In this document: piece by piece, positions 17,551 to 26,483 of the stretch
Layout: every line of letters begins with the position of its first letter
Position numbering within the stretch: position 1 is the first letter of the stretch
From: Halobacillus amylolyticus
GTDB taxonomy: Bacteria > Bacillota > Bacilli > Bacillales > Halobacillaceae
Length of the DNA: 64,000 nucleotides
Assembly (NCBI RefSeq): GCF_022921115.1
Contig: NZ_CP095075.1
Location: 1,371,001-1,435,000, forward strand
Direction of reading: 5' to 3'
Notes under the pieces: model-generated
The model's database searches: none
What the model was told of the DNA's origin: nothing
The model's input: the letters and a program-made list of their open reading frames with translations, nothing else
Position numbers and translations under genes: made by a program

Positions 17551-18380
17551 TCTTCCATATTTATTTTCTCATAATAGTAATCAATAGGAATGGCAAGACC
17601 CACACGCCCCTCTTGCTCATCGTCCAAAGTCGCAAAAACAACGGCGATTACTTTTCCCTCCTCATTGATAACTGGGCTCCCTGAATTTCCTCGATAAATA
17701 GGAGCATCAAGCATTAGTACAGGCTTACTCCAGTCGTCTAAAATCGTATAATCAATAATCGTACCCTTGTTTGCAATCCCATTGAAACTTAGAGGATTCC
17801 CAATAAAGTAAAAAGGTTCCCCTTCTTCAAACGAGGTTTCATTTGCCAATGTTAGATGTGGGAAATCACTACCCTCAGCTTGTAAAACGGCTAAGTCTAC
17901 TTCTGGGAACTTTTCAACGACTTCAGCATCAAACAAGCCTTTTCCTGGAAACGCAACCGAAATCCTCTTCTCGCCCTCTATGACATGATGATTCGTTATA
18001 ATCGTCCCATCAGCATCAATAGCGAATCCTGTCCCCTTACTTTGTCCTGCATCGACAACAACAACTGCCTCTTGATATCGATCTATATCATCATCTGTTG
18101 ATAGCTTCGCCGAGGTCACCAAGAAATCGATGGCAGGGATAGAGAACGTATTCGGCAAAACGGCAACAATATTCGTCACCATCATAATAGCAATTAAATA
18201 GAAAAGCCATCTCGGAAAAGGACGCTTTGATTTTCTCTCCTCTTTCTCTATACGTTCACGTTCCCAGGCCTTCCTTTTTTCTTCCTGAATGAGCTCATAC
18301 AGCTCATCATCATCTATTTCTTCATATAAATCATCATCAATGATATCAGGTTTTTGGTCATCATCCTCACGCTCTTTCAT
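17538..18380 (-). CDS. Membrane-anchored trypsin-like serine protease (HtrA-like, no PDZ)
   Basis: ATG at 18380 follows GAGGTG. The 280-residue protein has an acidic/charged cytoplasmic N-terminus with a coiled stretch rich in Asp/Glu, one membrane segment (RWLFYLIAIMMVTNIVAVLP, ~54-75), and an extracellular S1C protease domain. The triad is visible: His in TNHHVIEG, Asp in EVDLAVLQ and Ser in RGNSGSPVIN. No PDZ domain follows, unlike HtrA/DegP. The role is probably envelope protein quality control or signalling; the target is unknown. It lies 33 bp downstream of bmrD and could be partly cotranscribed. Confidence 0.88.
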   Translation of the reverse strand: MKEREDDDQKPDIIDDDLYEEIDDDELYELIQEEKRKAWERERIEKEERKSKRPFPRWLFYLIAIMMVTNIVAVLPNTFSIPAIDFLVTSAKLSTDDDIDRYQEAVVVVDAGQSKGTGFAIDADGTIITNHHVIEGEKRISVAFPGKGLFDAEVVEKFPEVDLAVLQAEGSDFPHLTLANETSFEEGEPFYFIGNPLSFNGIANKGTIIDYTILDDWSKPVLMLDAPIYRGNSGSPVINEEGKVIAVVFATLDDEQEGRVGLAIPIDYYYEKINMEEPPK

Positions 18381-18413
18381 ACGTTCACACCTCATGCTCC
18401 ACTAGAATAGGAA

Positions 18414-20444
18414 CTACATTACATTCGCATTTACAGCGCCTTGCTGCATTTTATACATGTGATAATAGTGGCCACCTTCTGCAAGGAGGTCGTGATGTGT
18501 TCCCTGTTCTACCATTGTACCATGATTTAATACGAAGATTTGATCAGCCTGCTGAATGGTTGACAAACGGTGGGCAATCACAAGTGTTGTGCGGCCTTGT
18601 TTTAATACTTCTAATGCTCGTTGAATCAATTGCTCTGTTTCTGTATCAATATTTGCTGTCGCTTCATCTAAAATTAAGATAGCAGGATCAAAAGCAAGGG
18701 CCCTAGCAAAGGATATCAGCTGACGTTCTCCCATAGATAGAGAATCTCCCTTTTCTTTCACTGCAGCATCATATTGACCTGGTAATTTTTCGATTAACCG
18801 ATCCGCTCCGACAGCTTTTAAGGCGTTGATAGCCATTTCCCGGGAAATTTTTTCATCATTCATCGTTACATTCGACAAAATTGTTCCTGAGAATATGAAT
18901 GGATCTTGAAGTACAATCCCCATATGACTGCGAACCTGTTGCCTGGACCACTCTTTCGTGGAACGGCCATCTATCGTAATCTCGCCGGATTGAGGATCAT
19001 AAAAACGAAAAAGCAGATTCATAATCGAGCTTTTTCCTGACCCTGTATGCCCAACAAAAGCCGCAGTCTGTCCTGATTTAACCTCAAAATTAATGTCTTT
19101 AAGCACATTCTCATCTTTTAAATAGGCAAAAGTTACATTCTTGAATGCAATATGTCCTCGATAACGAGATATTATCTGATGATTCTGCTCCTCTCCTGTT
19201 TCGTCCAGCATGGAGAAGACACGCCCTGCAGACACCCTTGCCTGTTCAAGCTGCGGCAGTTGATTAACAAGATCCGTCACAGGTTGAAACAGGCGGTTCA
19301 AGTAATCAACAAATGCATAAAGCACACCTGCTGTTACAATGCCCTCTGCACCAATTGATGAAGACCCAAAATACCAAATGAATCCGACAAAAGCGAGATT
19401 TCTGAGCACATTTACTAAATTAAATGAAGTTAAAGCACTAAGACGGACAAGCTTTCGTTCGTAATTAAAGTGCTTCGAATTTAAATCCTCAAATTCATGG
19501 GATGTCTGTTTCTCTTGACGAAAAGCTTGAATAATCGACATCCCCTGAATCGCTTCATTAATATTTCCATTCATATCACTGACCGTAGAACGGACGACAG
19601 TATTATATTTCCCGCCAAAATGCTTATATAACTTCATCCATCCCGCAATGATCGGGATGAGCAATAAACACATGAGAGCAAGTTTCGCATCAAGTAGAAA
19701 TAGGGCAACATAAATCCCTGCCATATAAAAGATACTTGTGACAAAGGTAGCCAGTACTTTCACATACAGTTCCCGTATCGCCTCCGTATCATTGGTTACC
19801 CGTGCCACAATTTTCCCTGCCGGCTGATCAATAAAATAATTGACTGGCAGCCGCTGAATATGGGCAAACACATCGTCTCTCATCTTCTTAATAATTCGAT
19901 TGGACGTTTTTTGTAAAATGAACGTGTGCACAAATTGAAAAACGGCAGCAATCAATAATAGGCCAAGATAGATAGCAAGCAGCCAATAGATCGATCGCTG
20001 CTCAGGCTGAAAGAAACGGTATAACTCATTTAATGATAGTTTCTGTGCTTCTGCCTGAGTCGTTGCGCTGTTTGTATCAATGGTGATCATTCGATTCTCA
20101 AAGCTTCGAGTCCCTGTAAGTGAAACGGATTCATTTACAAAAACATAATTTCTGCCTACTTGTAAAATGGTCGCTGTATCTGTAATTTCATCATCTTCTT
20201 GGACTCGATCCGCACGTTTATATAGTTCACCATGATAGGAAACCGTGTAAGCATCACTCTCTTCTACCTCATGCCATTGATCTTCGATGCCGACAATATG
20301 CTCATCTATCAATCGTTTTGCAATGAAAGGACCAGTTAGTTCTAGCGCAACAGCGATGATCAAACAGACGAGACCGATTAAAATGCTTTTTTTATACAAT
20401 AAAGCAAAATTTAATAATCTACGTTCCGTTGAAGGCTTCTTCAT
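18414..20444 (-). CDS. bmrD: Heterodimeric multidrug ABC exporter subunit BmrD
   Basis: The start is ATG at 20444, overlapping the bmrC stop by ATGA and preceded by GGAGGTGGG, giving 676 residues (B. subtilis BmrD is 673). A six-helix membrane domain is interrupted after helix 1 by an extra ~110-residue extracytoplasmic insert (HEVEESDAYTV to QAEAQKLS), as in YheH/BmrD. The ATPase domain has Walker A GHTGSGKSS, signature LSMGERQ and Walker B ILILDEATANID with the catalytic Glu intact. It pairs with BmrC to expel drugs. Confidence 0.92.
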   Translation of the reverse strand: MKKPSTERRLLNFALLYKKSILIGLVCLIIAVALELTGPFIAKRLIDEHIVGIEDQWHEVEESDAYTVSYHGELYKRADRVQEDDEITDTATILQVGRNYVFVNESVSLTGTRSFENRMITIDTNSATTQAEAQKLSLNELYRFFQPEQRSIYWLLAIYLGLLLIAAVFQFVHTFILQKTSNRIIKKMRDDVFAHIQRLPVNYFIDQPAGKIVARVTNDTEAIRELYVKVLATFVTSIFYMAGIYVALFLLDAKLALMCLLLIPIIAGWMKLYKHFGGKYNTVVRSTVSDMNGNINEAIQGMSIIQAFRQEKQTSHEFEDLNSKHFNYERKLVRLSALTSFNLVNVLRNLAFVGFIWYFGSSSIGAEGIVTAGVLYAFVDYLNRLFQPVTDLVNQLPQLEQARVSAGRVFSMLDETGEEQNHQIISRYRGHIAFKNVTFAYLKDENVLKDINFEVKSGQTAAFVGHTGSGKSSIMNLLFRFYDPQSGEITIDGRSTKEWSRQQVRSHMGIVLQDPFIFSGTILSNVTMNDEKISREMAINALKAVGADRLIEKLPGQYDAAVKEKGDSLSMGERQLISFARALAFDPAILILDEATANIDTETEQLIQRALEVLKQGRTTLVIAHRLSTIQQADQIFVLNHGTMVEQGTHHDLLAEGGHYYHMYKMQQGAVNANVM

Positions 20445-22189
20445 TCTCCCACCTCCTGTTCCCCTAACTGTTGATGGTCGTACTGTGTTTGATACCAACC
20501 TTTTTGTTTCATCAGTTGAGCATGTGTGCCTTGCTCGATAATTCGCCCTTCTTCAAGGACAAGAATATGATCCGCATGCGTCACAGCAGATAATCGGTGG
20601 GCAGCAATCAATGTCGTTTTACCTTCTCGTTCCTTTCTTAGATGTTTAATAATTTCCGCTTCCGTCTTACCATCGACGGCAGACATGGCATCATCCAGCA
20701 TAAGAATTTCCGGATCCATAATAAAAGCTCGCGCAATGGCAACTCTCTGTTTCTGACCGCCAGAAAGCGTGACACCACTTTCGCCAACCATTGTATCTAA
20801 GCCTTTTGGTAAAATTTTCATATCTTCAAGAAAATAAGCTAACTTCATCACTCGGTAAATTTCCTCGTCTGTTGCATCCTTTTTACCAAATTGAATATTC
20901 TCTCGAACCGTTTTTGAAAATAAAATTTGCTCTTGGGGGACGTAGCCAATCCAGGAGCGCGTCGTTTCTAAGTCCAGGTCTTGGATATTTACTCCGTTAA
21001 TTTGTAACGAACCTTTTAGCCCAGGATACTCACGGAGAAGCTGTCTGAACAGGGTTGTTTTCCCTGCCCCTGTCTTCCCGACAACCCCCACCGTTTCTCC
21101 TCGTTTAATCGAAACCGTTAACTCACTTAATCCCTTTGCTTCCGCACCCGGATACTGGAAATCAACATCCTTAAATTCGACTGTGTGAGGGTGATCGAGC
21201 CTTCTCGGTTTTGCAGGAGACAAAACATCTGGCTTGTAACCTAATGTCTCGTTTACACGATCAAGTGACGCATTACCTCGCTGCATCACATTAATCAGTT
21301 CACCTACTGCAAACATCGGCCAGATTAACATCCCTAAATAAACATTAAAGGAGACCATTTCACCTAAGGTAATCACATTGTGGAAAACTAAGGACGCCCC
21401 ATACCCAAGCCCTATCGTATAGGAGAATCCTACAAGAACCGTTATTGTAGGCTCAAACAAAGCATCCACCTTCGCTACCTCGACATTCTTGTCGTACACC
21501 TCTTCGGTCATATTTTGAAACCTTTGTTCATCCTGCTTTTCTTGAACAAAAGCCCTGATGACCCGTACACCTCTTACGGATTCCAAAACATTATTATTTA
21601 AATCACCAAAGGCCTCTTGAGCCTCCATAAACCTGGTATGAATCACTCCACCATACTTATTCATAACAAACGCCATAATCGGAAGCGGAAGCAGCGCCGC
21701 CAGAGTTAATTTAAAGCTAATGGTAAACCCCATCACCGCAATAATTAGAATCATAAAAATGGTGGAATCAACTAATGTCAAGATTCCGAAGCCTGCCGTC
21801 ATGGTAAGAGCCTTGAGATCATTCGTTGCCCTTGCCATCAAATCGCCAGTCTTATTACGCTGAAAAAAAGTAGGCGTCATTTTGAGAAAGTGATTCATGA
21901 GCCTTGATCTCATACTGCGCTCCATAATCATAGCTCCGCTGAATAATGTATAATCCCACAAATACGAAATCGTATAGCTGGCAATAATTAAACCGCCATA
22001 TAAAAGCAGCACATCAATTAAGTGCTCCATCGTTAATGTATTAAACTGAATTTCATCAATAGCCATTCCAACCAACTTAGGTGGGATTAAATCAATCGCA
22101 CTTACAATAATTAATGCAACAATGGCAAATGTGTATCGCTTCCAATATTGCTTAAAAAACCAACGTAATTTCACTAGCACACTAAACAT
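20441..22189 (-). CDS. bmrC: Heterodimeric multidrug ABC exporter subunit BmrC
   Basis: ATG at 22189 (MFSVLVKLRWFFKQYWKRY) follows GAGGG and matches the known BmrC start; it gives 582 residues. Six membrane helices precede an ATPase domain with Walker A GKTGAGKTT, signature LSGGQKQR and Walker B ILMLDDAMSAVD. Asp replaces the catalytic Glu, so this subunit builds the degenerate site typical of heterodimeric exporters; BmrD supplies the active one. Expression is probably drug-induced through the upstream leader. Confidence 0.95.
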   Translation of the reverse strand: MFSVLVKLRWFFKQYWKRYTFAIVALIIVSAIDLIPPKLVGMAIDEIQFNTLTMEHLIDVLLLYGGLIIASYTISYLWDYTLFSGAMIMERSMRSRLMNHFLKMTPTFFQRNKTGDLMARATNDLKALTMTAGFGILTLVDSTIFMILIIAVMGFTISFKLTLAALLPLPIMAFVMNKYGGVIHTRFMEAQEAFGDLNNNVLESVRGVRVIRAFVQEKQDEQRFQNMTEEVYDKNVEVAKVDALFEPTITVLVGFSYTIGLGYGASLVFHNVITLGEMVSFNVYLGMLIWPMFAVGELINVMQRGNASLDRVNETLGYKPDVLSPAKPRRLDHPHTVEFKDVDFQYPGAEAKGLSELTVSIKRGETVGVVGKTGAGKTTLFRQLLREYPGLKGSLQINGVNIQDLDLETTRSWIGYVPQEQILFSKTVRENIQFGKKDATDEEIYRVMKLAYFLEDMKILPKGLDTMVGESGVTLSGGQKQRVAIARAFIMDPEILMLDDAMSAVDGKTEAEIIKHLRKEREGKTTLIAAHRLSAVTHADHILVLEEGRIIEQGTHAQLMKQKGWYQTQYDHQQLGEQEVGE

Positions 22190-22217
22190 ACTTATCACCC
22201 TCTCATTTGTTCACAAG

Positions 22218-22274
22218 CTAACCGCTTTCTTTCCAATCTTCGTTCCATTCTTTACAAGTCCATTTGTTACTCAT
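22218..22274 (-). CDS. 18-aa small ORF just upstream of bmrC
   Basis: The frame MSNKWTCKEWNEDWKESG ends 28 bp before the bmrC start and is preceded by AGGAGG ten bases from its ATG. The same ribosome site is better spaced for an ATG-AAA-TGA triplet overlapping it. The Trp- and Lys/Glu-rich peptide could be a second leader peptide for bmrC or a displaced remnant of the bmrB-type leader. No other evidence of translation. Confidence 0.45.
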   Translation of the reverse strand: MSNKWTCKEWNEDWKESG

Positions 22275-22296
22275 TTCATAAATACCTCCTGTAAGT

Positions 22297-22451
22297 GAGT
22301 GTTCCAAAAGTCGCCAAATTAGAAACAAGAAGTTCGAGGCGCGAAAGTTTTGAGGACCGCAAGCCGTATGCCTTTCATACGTGAGGACCGGAAAAACCGA
22401 GCAACGAAGAAATTCGCCGTTTATCATTTGGTGACTTTTTGAACAACCTCT
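22297..22451. repeat. MITE-like element, copy 1 (~155 bp)
   Basis: The ends GTTCCAAAAGTCGCCAAAT and, inverted, GTTCAAAAAGTCACCAAAT are 19-bp inverted repeats with two mismatches. The interior carries a conserved core with the hairpin CGTATG...CATACG (22348-22368 region), shared nearly base for base with 41995-42090. The element separates the bmr leader from bmrC. Confidence 0.65.
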
Positions 22452-22455
22452 GTAA

Positions 22456-22640
22456 TGATTTATTTATGTAAAGCGGCGGTCATAGCCGCTAGACACTAAG
22501 GAAAAGCGTAGAGTGACGGTTAGACCTGACACGCATAAGCAGGATACCGCAGTGAAGAGATCTTTCTTCACGGAGATGGATTGCTTATGCCGCGAAGGTC
22601 TGTCCCTCGGAGCTAGACACCTAGAAAAGCGCAGGCACGA
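22456..22640. repeat. bcr1-like structured intergenic repeat
   Basis: Nested inverted repeats are visible: GCATAAGCA with TGCTTATGC, inside it GTGAAGA with TCTTCAC, and outside it AGACC with GGTCT. The edges share the motif GAAAAGCG. The layout resembles the ~150-bp bcr1-type repeats of Bacillus; the assignment is from memory and tentative. No coding frame is credible. Confidence 0.45.
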
Positions 22641-22854
22641 AAAAAGCATACGTACGTGACGTATGCTTAGGAAACGTAAAAAGGCCACGTATATACGTGA
22701 CCCCTACGATAATTATCTTTATAAAAAGTCTAATAGACTAATGGCTGGTCACGAACCATATGAAATTAACATGAAATCGTACATTTCGTTTTTCCATGGT
22801 CGTGGCCTCCTCCCGATAATTACTTATTATATAGTTTTCGGAAAATTAATGCAA
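22640..22854 (-). promoter_or_regulatory. Attenuator leader of bmrCD: promoter, leader peptide, two terminators
   Basis: TATAAT (22831-22826) lies 17 bp from TTGCAT (22854-22849). The transcript carries GGGAGGAGG, a 19-codon frame, then hairpin A (22702-22683, GGTCACGTA with TATACGTGGCC, then TTTTT) and hairpin B (22668-22644, 10-bp AAGCATACGT stem, then TTTTTT). CGTGACC within the last codons of the leader frame can pair with GGTCACG, the 5' arm of hairpin A, which would be an antiterminator. B. subtilis bmrCD is known to use translation-dependent attenuation through bmrB. Here ~450 bp containing two repeats separate the terminators from bmrC. Confidence 0.75.
22738..22797 (-). CDS. bmr leader peptide, 19 aa
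   Basis: The frame MEKRNVRFHVNFIWFVTSH starts eight bases after GGGAGGAGG, an unusually strong ribosome site for so short a frame, and is placed between a good promoter and two terminators. It is a functional analogue of BmrB; I cannot show homology to it. Stalling near the final codons would alter the CGTGACC/GGTCACG pairing. Confidence 0.6.
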   Translation of the reverse strand: MEKRNVRFHVNFIWFVTSH

Positions 22855-22914
22855 TGTTTTTTTGGAAATAAATGATAACTTCCTATTTCACGCTTACTTG
22901 GGGTTAGGGAAGAA

Positions 22915-23047
22915 TTTTTTGGAGTTTGGGTAGAATCTCTGTAAGTTTAGACAGAATCATAAAACTTTCAGGTAGAATAACCGAAGTTCGGGTAGAATCC
23001 TTAAGAATTTGGGCAGAATCCAATCGTCGTAAGTTTAAACAGAATCC
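22915..23047. repeat. 21-bp AGAATC-type degenerate tandem repeat, locus 1
   Basis: Six units of a 15-base core (consensus AGTTTGGGTAGAATC or AGTTTAGACAGAATC) are spaced by about six variable bases, period near 21. Related arrays lie at 33357-33438 (inverted) and 42304-42455. Confidence 0.7.
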
Positions 23048-23065
23048 TATTTAGCGAGAAAAAAT

Positions 23066-23098
23066 TAAAAAACCCACTCAGCTATTCGAGTGGGTTCT
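23066..23098. terminator. Terminator of the aldo-keto reductase gene
   Basis: AACCCACTC and GAGTGGGTT form a 9-bp stem around AGCTATTC, with an A-rich plus-strand flank that gives T-rich RNA on the minus strand. Confidence 0.85.
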
Positions 23099-23104
23099 AA
23101 TTAT

Positions 23105-23929
23105 TCATTTACCAATTTCATCGGGATGTGGCCCAAGACGATTATTTTTGTTTAAGCCATTAATTTTCTCTACTTCGTTATCCTTTAACTCGAAATCAAA
23201 TAGATCAGCATTCTCTTGCTGACGCTCCTTATGAGTTGATTTTGGAATCGTCACAATGCCCTGCTGCAAGTCCCATCTTAAAATGATCTGCGCCGGTGTT
23301 TTATTATATTCCTCTGCTAATTCTTGTAAGACGGGATTGTCCAAGTAATTTCCTCGGCCAATCGGTGACCAGGCTTCAACCTGAATATCTTGCTGTTTAC
23401 AATAATCAACAGTTTCTTTTTGATAAAGTTCCGGGTGCAATTCAATCTGATTGACCATCGGCTTGATTTCAGCTTCATTTAATAAGTCTTCCAAGTGATG
23501 TGTCAGGAAGTTGCTTACCCCGATGGCTTTAATTTTCCCATCTTTATAAAGCTTCTCTAATGCTTTCCAAGTATCTTTATATTTGCCTTGAATAGGCCAA
23601 TGAATCAGGTAGAGATCCAAGTAATCAACACCTAGCTTCGTAATACTTCGATTGAAGGCCTCTAATGTTTCTTCATAGCCTTGTTCATCATTCCACACTT
23701 TTGTTGTAATAAATAACTCTTCACGAGGAAGGCCGCTTTCCTTAATTGCCTGGCCTACTCCTTCTTCATTATCATAAAAGGAGGCTGTGTCCAAGTGACG
23801 ATATCCAAGGTCCAACGCTGATCTAACAGCATTGACAACTTCTTCTCCACTATCCATTTTGTAAACACCCAAACCAACCCAGGGCATTTTCACGCCATTA
23901 CTTAATGTTGTCGTATCCGTTAAACTCAT
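23105..23929 (-). CDS. Aldo/keto reductase, YvgN/YtbE type
   Basis: ATG at 23929 (MSLTDTTTLSNGVKMP) gives 274 residues; a GTG at 23941 is a less likely start. The AKR barrel signatures are present: GYRHLDTASFYDNEEGVG with catalytic Asp and Tyr, TTKVWNDEQGYE with catalytic Lys, YLIHWPI with the His, and IPKSTHKERQQEN for NADPH. The closest known relatives are the AKR5G enzymes YvgN and YtbE, which reduce methylglyoxal and related aldehydes. It is single and ends at a strong terminator. Confidence 0.92.
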   Translation of the reverse strand: MSLTDTTTLSNGVKMPWVGLGVYKMDSGEEVVNAVRSALDLGYRHLDTASFYDNEEGVGQAIKESGLPREELFITTKVWNDEQGYEETLEAFNRSITKLGVDYLDLYLIHWPIQGKYKDTWKALEKLYKDGKIKAIGVSNFLTHHLEDLLNEAEIKPMVNQIELHPELYQKETVDYCKQQDIQVEAWSPIGRGNYLDNPVLQELAEEYNKTPAQIILRWDLQQGIVTIPKSTHKERQQENADLFDFELKDNEVEKINGLNKNNRLGPHPDEIGK

Positions 23930-23990
23930 CCTCAAATGCACTCCTTTATTTATTCATAGAATAATTCCCCACGCAAGACCGAATTAAACG

Positions 23991-26264
23991 TTATGATGAC
24001 GAAGAATGAACCTGATAGGAGGCTTGCCCTAAATGATCCAGCAAAAAGTCATTTGGGTTATTCCCAATCATATATAGCTCGTGAAGCGGTCTTGTCATGG
24101 CTACATATAGTACCTTTATATCCAGTTCGTTATTTGTAAAAGGGTGGTCGTCACTATAAAGAAAGACCACATCGAATTCCAGTCCTTTTGCTAAGTAAGC
24201 AGGCAAGATCATTCGATCGCCCATTTCCGTATGCTCATCGAGTGTTTGAAAATCTTGAGAACTGATTTCAGAGATCTGACTGACTTCAGCAGCTTCCTTC
24301 ATCGTTTTTGTTACGATGGCAAAGCTGTTCATCCCTTTGTCTTTCAACTGGTTCATAATTTCAATAAACGCTTGTTTCCAGCCTGGTTGTTTTTCAATAA
24401 ACGTTGGAAGCGGACCATGTCTTACTACAGGTTCAGCTTTTGGAAGATCCTCCGGCATAAGTGTTAACAATTGATTTGCCAAATCCATGATTTCAATTGT
24501 TGTTCGGTAGGTTTTTTGTAAGGTTAAGTAACTGGGCTGTCGAAACACTTCATTTAAAGATTCCCAGTTATGCAGCCCTCGATAGCGATAAATTCCTTGT
24601 GCAAGGTCACCTACGATCGTAAATAAATCCGTTTGAAAGGCCTTTTTCAGACTATAAAATTCTAGAAAACTATAATCCTGGGCTTCATCTATCACGACCT
24701 TTTTCACTTGATCATCAGCATGTAATCCAGTTATATAGGTGTACATGTATAACAGTGGAGCAAGATCTTCAGAGTGGAGCTGCTTCTTTTGTAAATACTT
24801 ACTGGTGGTCTGGCGAAGGTACTGAAGCTCTGCCGAATCCTCTTCTACTAAGGAACAAAACATTTCCTTTTCATACATGGACTTATATAAATTTGTCAGC
24901 TTATGCTTAGGGAATTGCTTCATGTAGCGCGAGACAGCTGTGCGAGCTTGTTTCTTCAGTTCGTTGAGTCTTTCTTCTTTTCTAGTAATTAAAAAACTGA
25001 CTCGTGTTTTACGTTTATCTTTATCCTTCATACCAAACAGCGCTTTATCTAATTCGTCATCATATTTAGCAGCTACTTTATCAATGATTTGTTTTTTCTT
25101 ACGTTTCAATTCACTTTGCAATACGCGTTTTATTTTTTCAACCCGTACTTCATATGGGAAATGCTGAAAATCTTTAAGAAACAGATGCTTAATATTCGCA
25201 CCACTCTTAATCTTAAATTCTGCCAGCATAAAATCTTCTTCCACAATGTATGTTTGTTTTACTTTTTGTATATAGCGATCAAGCAGCTGTTTGAAAGCTT
25301 TCGAACCTTTGTATCCAGCCATTTCCAAATGACGAGTTTCTCCTTCTTCTGCTTGTTCAATTGTTCCCATTAACACATCGTGCTGACTAACCACTGACAA
25401 GTCCACCTGAATAATATGTTGGACAAAATCAGAGAATGTCGTTTGTTTGGCTCTATTCACACCGAGCTCTGGAAGTACCTCAGATATGTACTGAATAAAC
25501 AAACGGTTGGGAGCTAAGATCAGCATTTCATCTGGTTTGAAAATATCACGCATGTTGTATAAAAAATAGGAAATCCGGTGTAAGGCAATGGTTGTCTTAC
25601 CACTTCCTGCCGCTCCCTGAACAATGATTGGCTTTCTCAAATCAGCACGTATGACTCTATTTTGTTCTTCTTGAATGGTTGAAACAATTTCAGTTAAACG
25701 GTGTTCAGCATTTTGGGCGAGCGAATCCTGAAGCAGCTCATCTTTTGTTGTTAAATCAATATCTCGAAAACCAAGCAGCTCGCCGTCTTCAATCTGATAT
25801 TGCCGCTTTAAGGAAACATTCCCTTCATAAACCTCTCCATGTGCTTCATAGCTTACGTCCCCTAAGCGTCCTTCATAATATACGTTTGAGAGAGGTGAAC
25901 GCCAATCTAAAATAATCGGTAATTGAGTTTCGCGGTCAAATAAAGATACTTTTCCAATATAAAAGGTTTCTTTGTCTGCTTTTTCTTTACGGTGAAAATC
26001 GATGCGGGCAAAATACGGTTTCTTACGTAGATTCTTGAGGTTCTCTAATTGGTCTTTAGAAAGTTTCATGAAGCTTGAATGTGTAAGCATTTCCTGATAG
26101 CGAAGGCTGCTATCTTTAAAATCCAGCCTAGCTAGTGTGTCTTCCTGTCTTTCTTTTAAAGCTTTTTGACCCGATTCCTGTACGGTGATTAAATGGTTCA
26201 TGTACTCCTTCGTAAAAGTTAATCTTTCCTTCTCACTCTCTAAATGTTCATCATACACTGACAT
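23991..26264 (-). CDS. helD: HelD, RNA polymerase-recycling ATPase (UvrD/Rep superfamily)
   Basis: ATG at 26264 (MSVYDEHLESEKERL) is well spaced from AGGGAG and gives 757 residues, close to B. subtilis HelD (774). The N-terminal coiled arm is followed by a superfamily 1 helicase core: Walker A QGAAGSGKTTIALHR, the DEAQDYS motif II, VGDLAQGIYRYRG motif III, QKTYRTTIEI motif IV, and a C-terminal AKGLEFDVVFLY and VAMTRPLHELY. A long charged insert lies between the helicase halves. HelD binds core RNA polymerase and strips it from DNA. It is monocistronic here. Confidence 0.92.
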   Translation of the reverse strand: MSVYDEHLESEKERLTFTKEYMNHLITVQESGQKALKERQEDTLARLDFKDSSLRYQEMLTHSSFMKLSKDQLENLKNLRKKPYFARIDFHRKEKADKETFYIGKVSLFDRETQLPIILDWRSPLSNVYYEGRLGDVSYEAHGEVYEGNVSLKRQYQIEDGELLGFRDIDLTTKDELLQDSLAQNAEHRLTEIVSTIQEEQNRVIRADLRKPIIVQGAAGSGKTTIALHRISYFLYNMRDIFKPDEMLILAPNRLFIQYISEVLPELGVNRAKQTTFSDFVQHIIQVDLSVVSQHDVLMGTIEQAEEGETRHLEMAGYKGSKAFKQLLDRYIQKVKQTYIVEEDFMLAEFKIKSGANIKHLFLKDFQHFPYEVRVEKIKRVLQSELKRKKKQIIDKVAAKYDDELDKALFGMKDKDKRKTRVSFLITRKEERLNELKKQARTAVSRYMKQFPKHKLTNLYKSMYEKEMFCSLVEEDSAELQYLRQTTSKYLQKKQLHSEDLAPLLYMYTYITGLHADDQVKKVVIDEAQDYSFLEFYSLKKAFQTDLFTIVGDLAQGIYRYRGLHNWESLNEVFRQPSYLTLQKTYRTTIEIMDLANQLLTLMPEDLPKAEPVVRHGPLPTFIEKQPGWKQAFIEIMNQLKDKGMNSFAIVTKTMKEAAEVSQISEISSQDFQTLDEHTEMGDRMILPAYLAKGLEFDVVFLYSDDHPFTNNELDIKVLYVAMTRPLHELYMIGNNPNDFLLDHLGQASYQVHSSSS

Positions 26265-26449
26265 TGCCATTCTCCCTTTCATCGTTAGTTAGGAATGACT
26301 ATGCACCTGATTCAAGCATGGAACATTTTTTTCGAAGCAACGGGAAACAAACATACCACACATCATCTGTAAGCGCAATCAATAAGAAAAAGGCTTTTTG
26401 AACTTCTTTCTCGAATCTAAATCCACAAAATCCGGCACTCGAGTATAAA

Positions 26450-26477
26450 AAACCTGCTACCCATCGATAGCAGGTTT
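26450..26477. terminator. Terminator after the zinc-ribbon membrane protein gene
   Basis: AAACCTGCTA and TAGCAGGTTT form a 10-bp stem with a T-run on the minus strand. Confidence 0.85.
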
Positions 26478-26483
26478 AACCTA

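Noticed and set aside
22218..22427. 69-codon minus-strand frame with FPVLTYERHTACGPQ and its likeness at 41877-42071
   Set aside because: Similarity comes from the conserved MITE-like core, where the shared sequence is folded and lacks codon-type variation; only the terminal 18-codon frame has a ribosome site.
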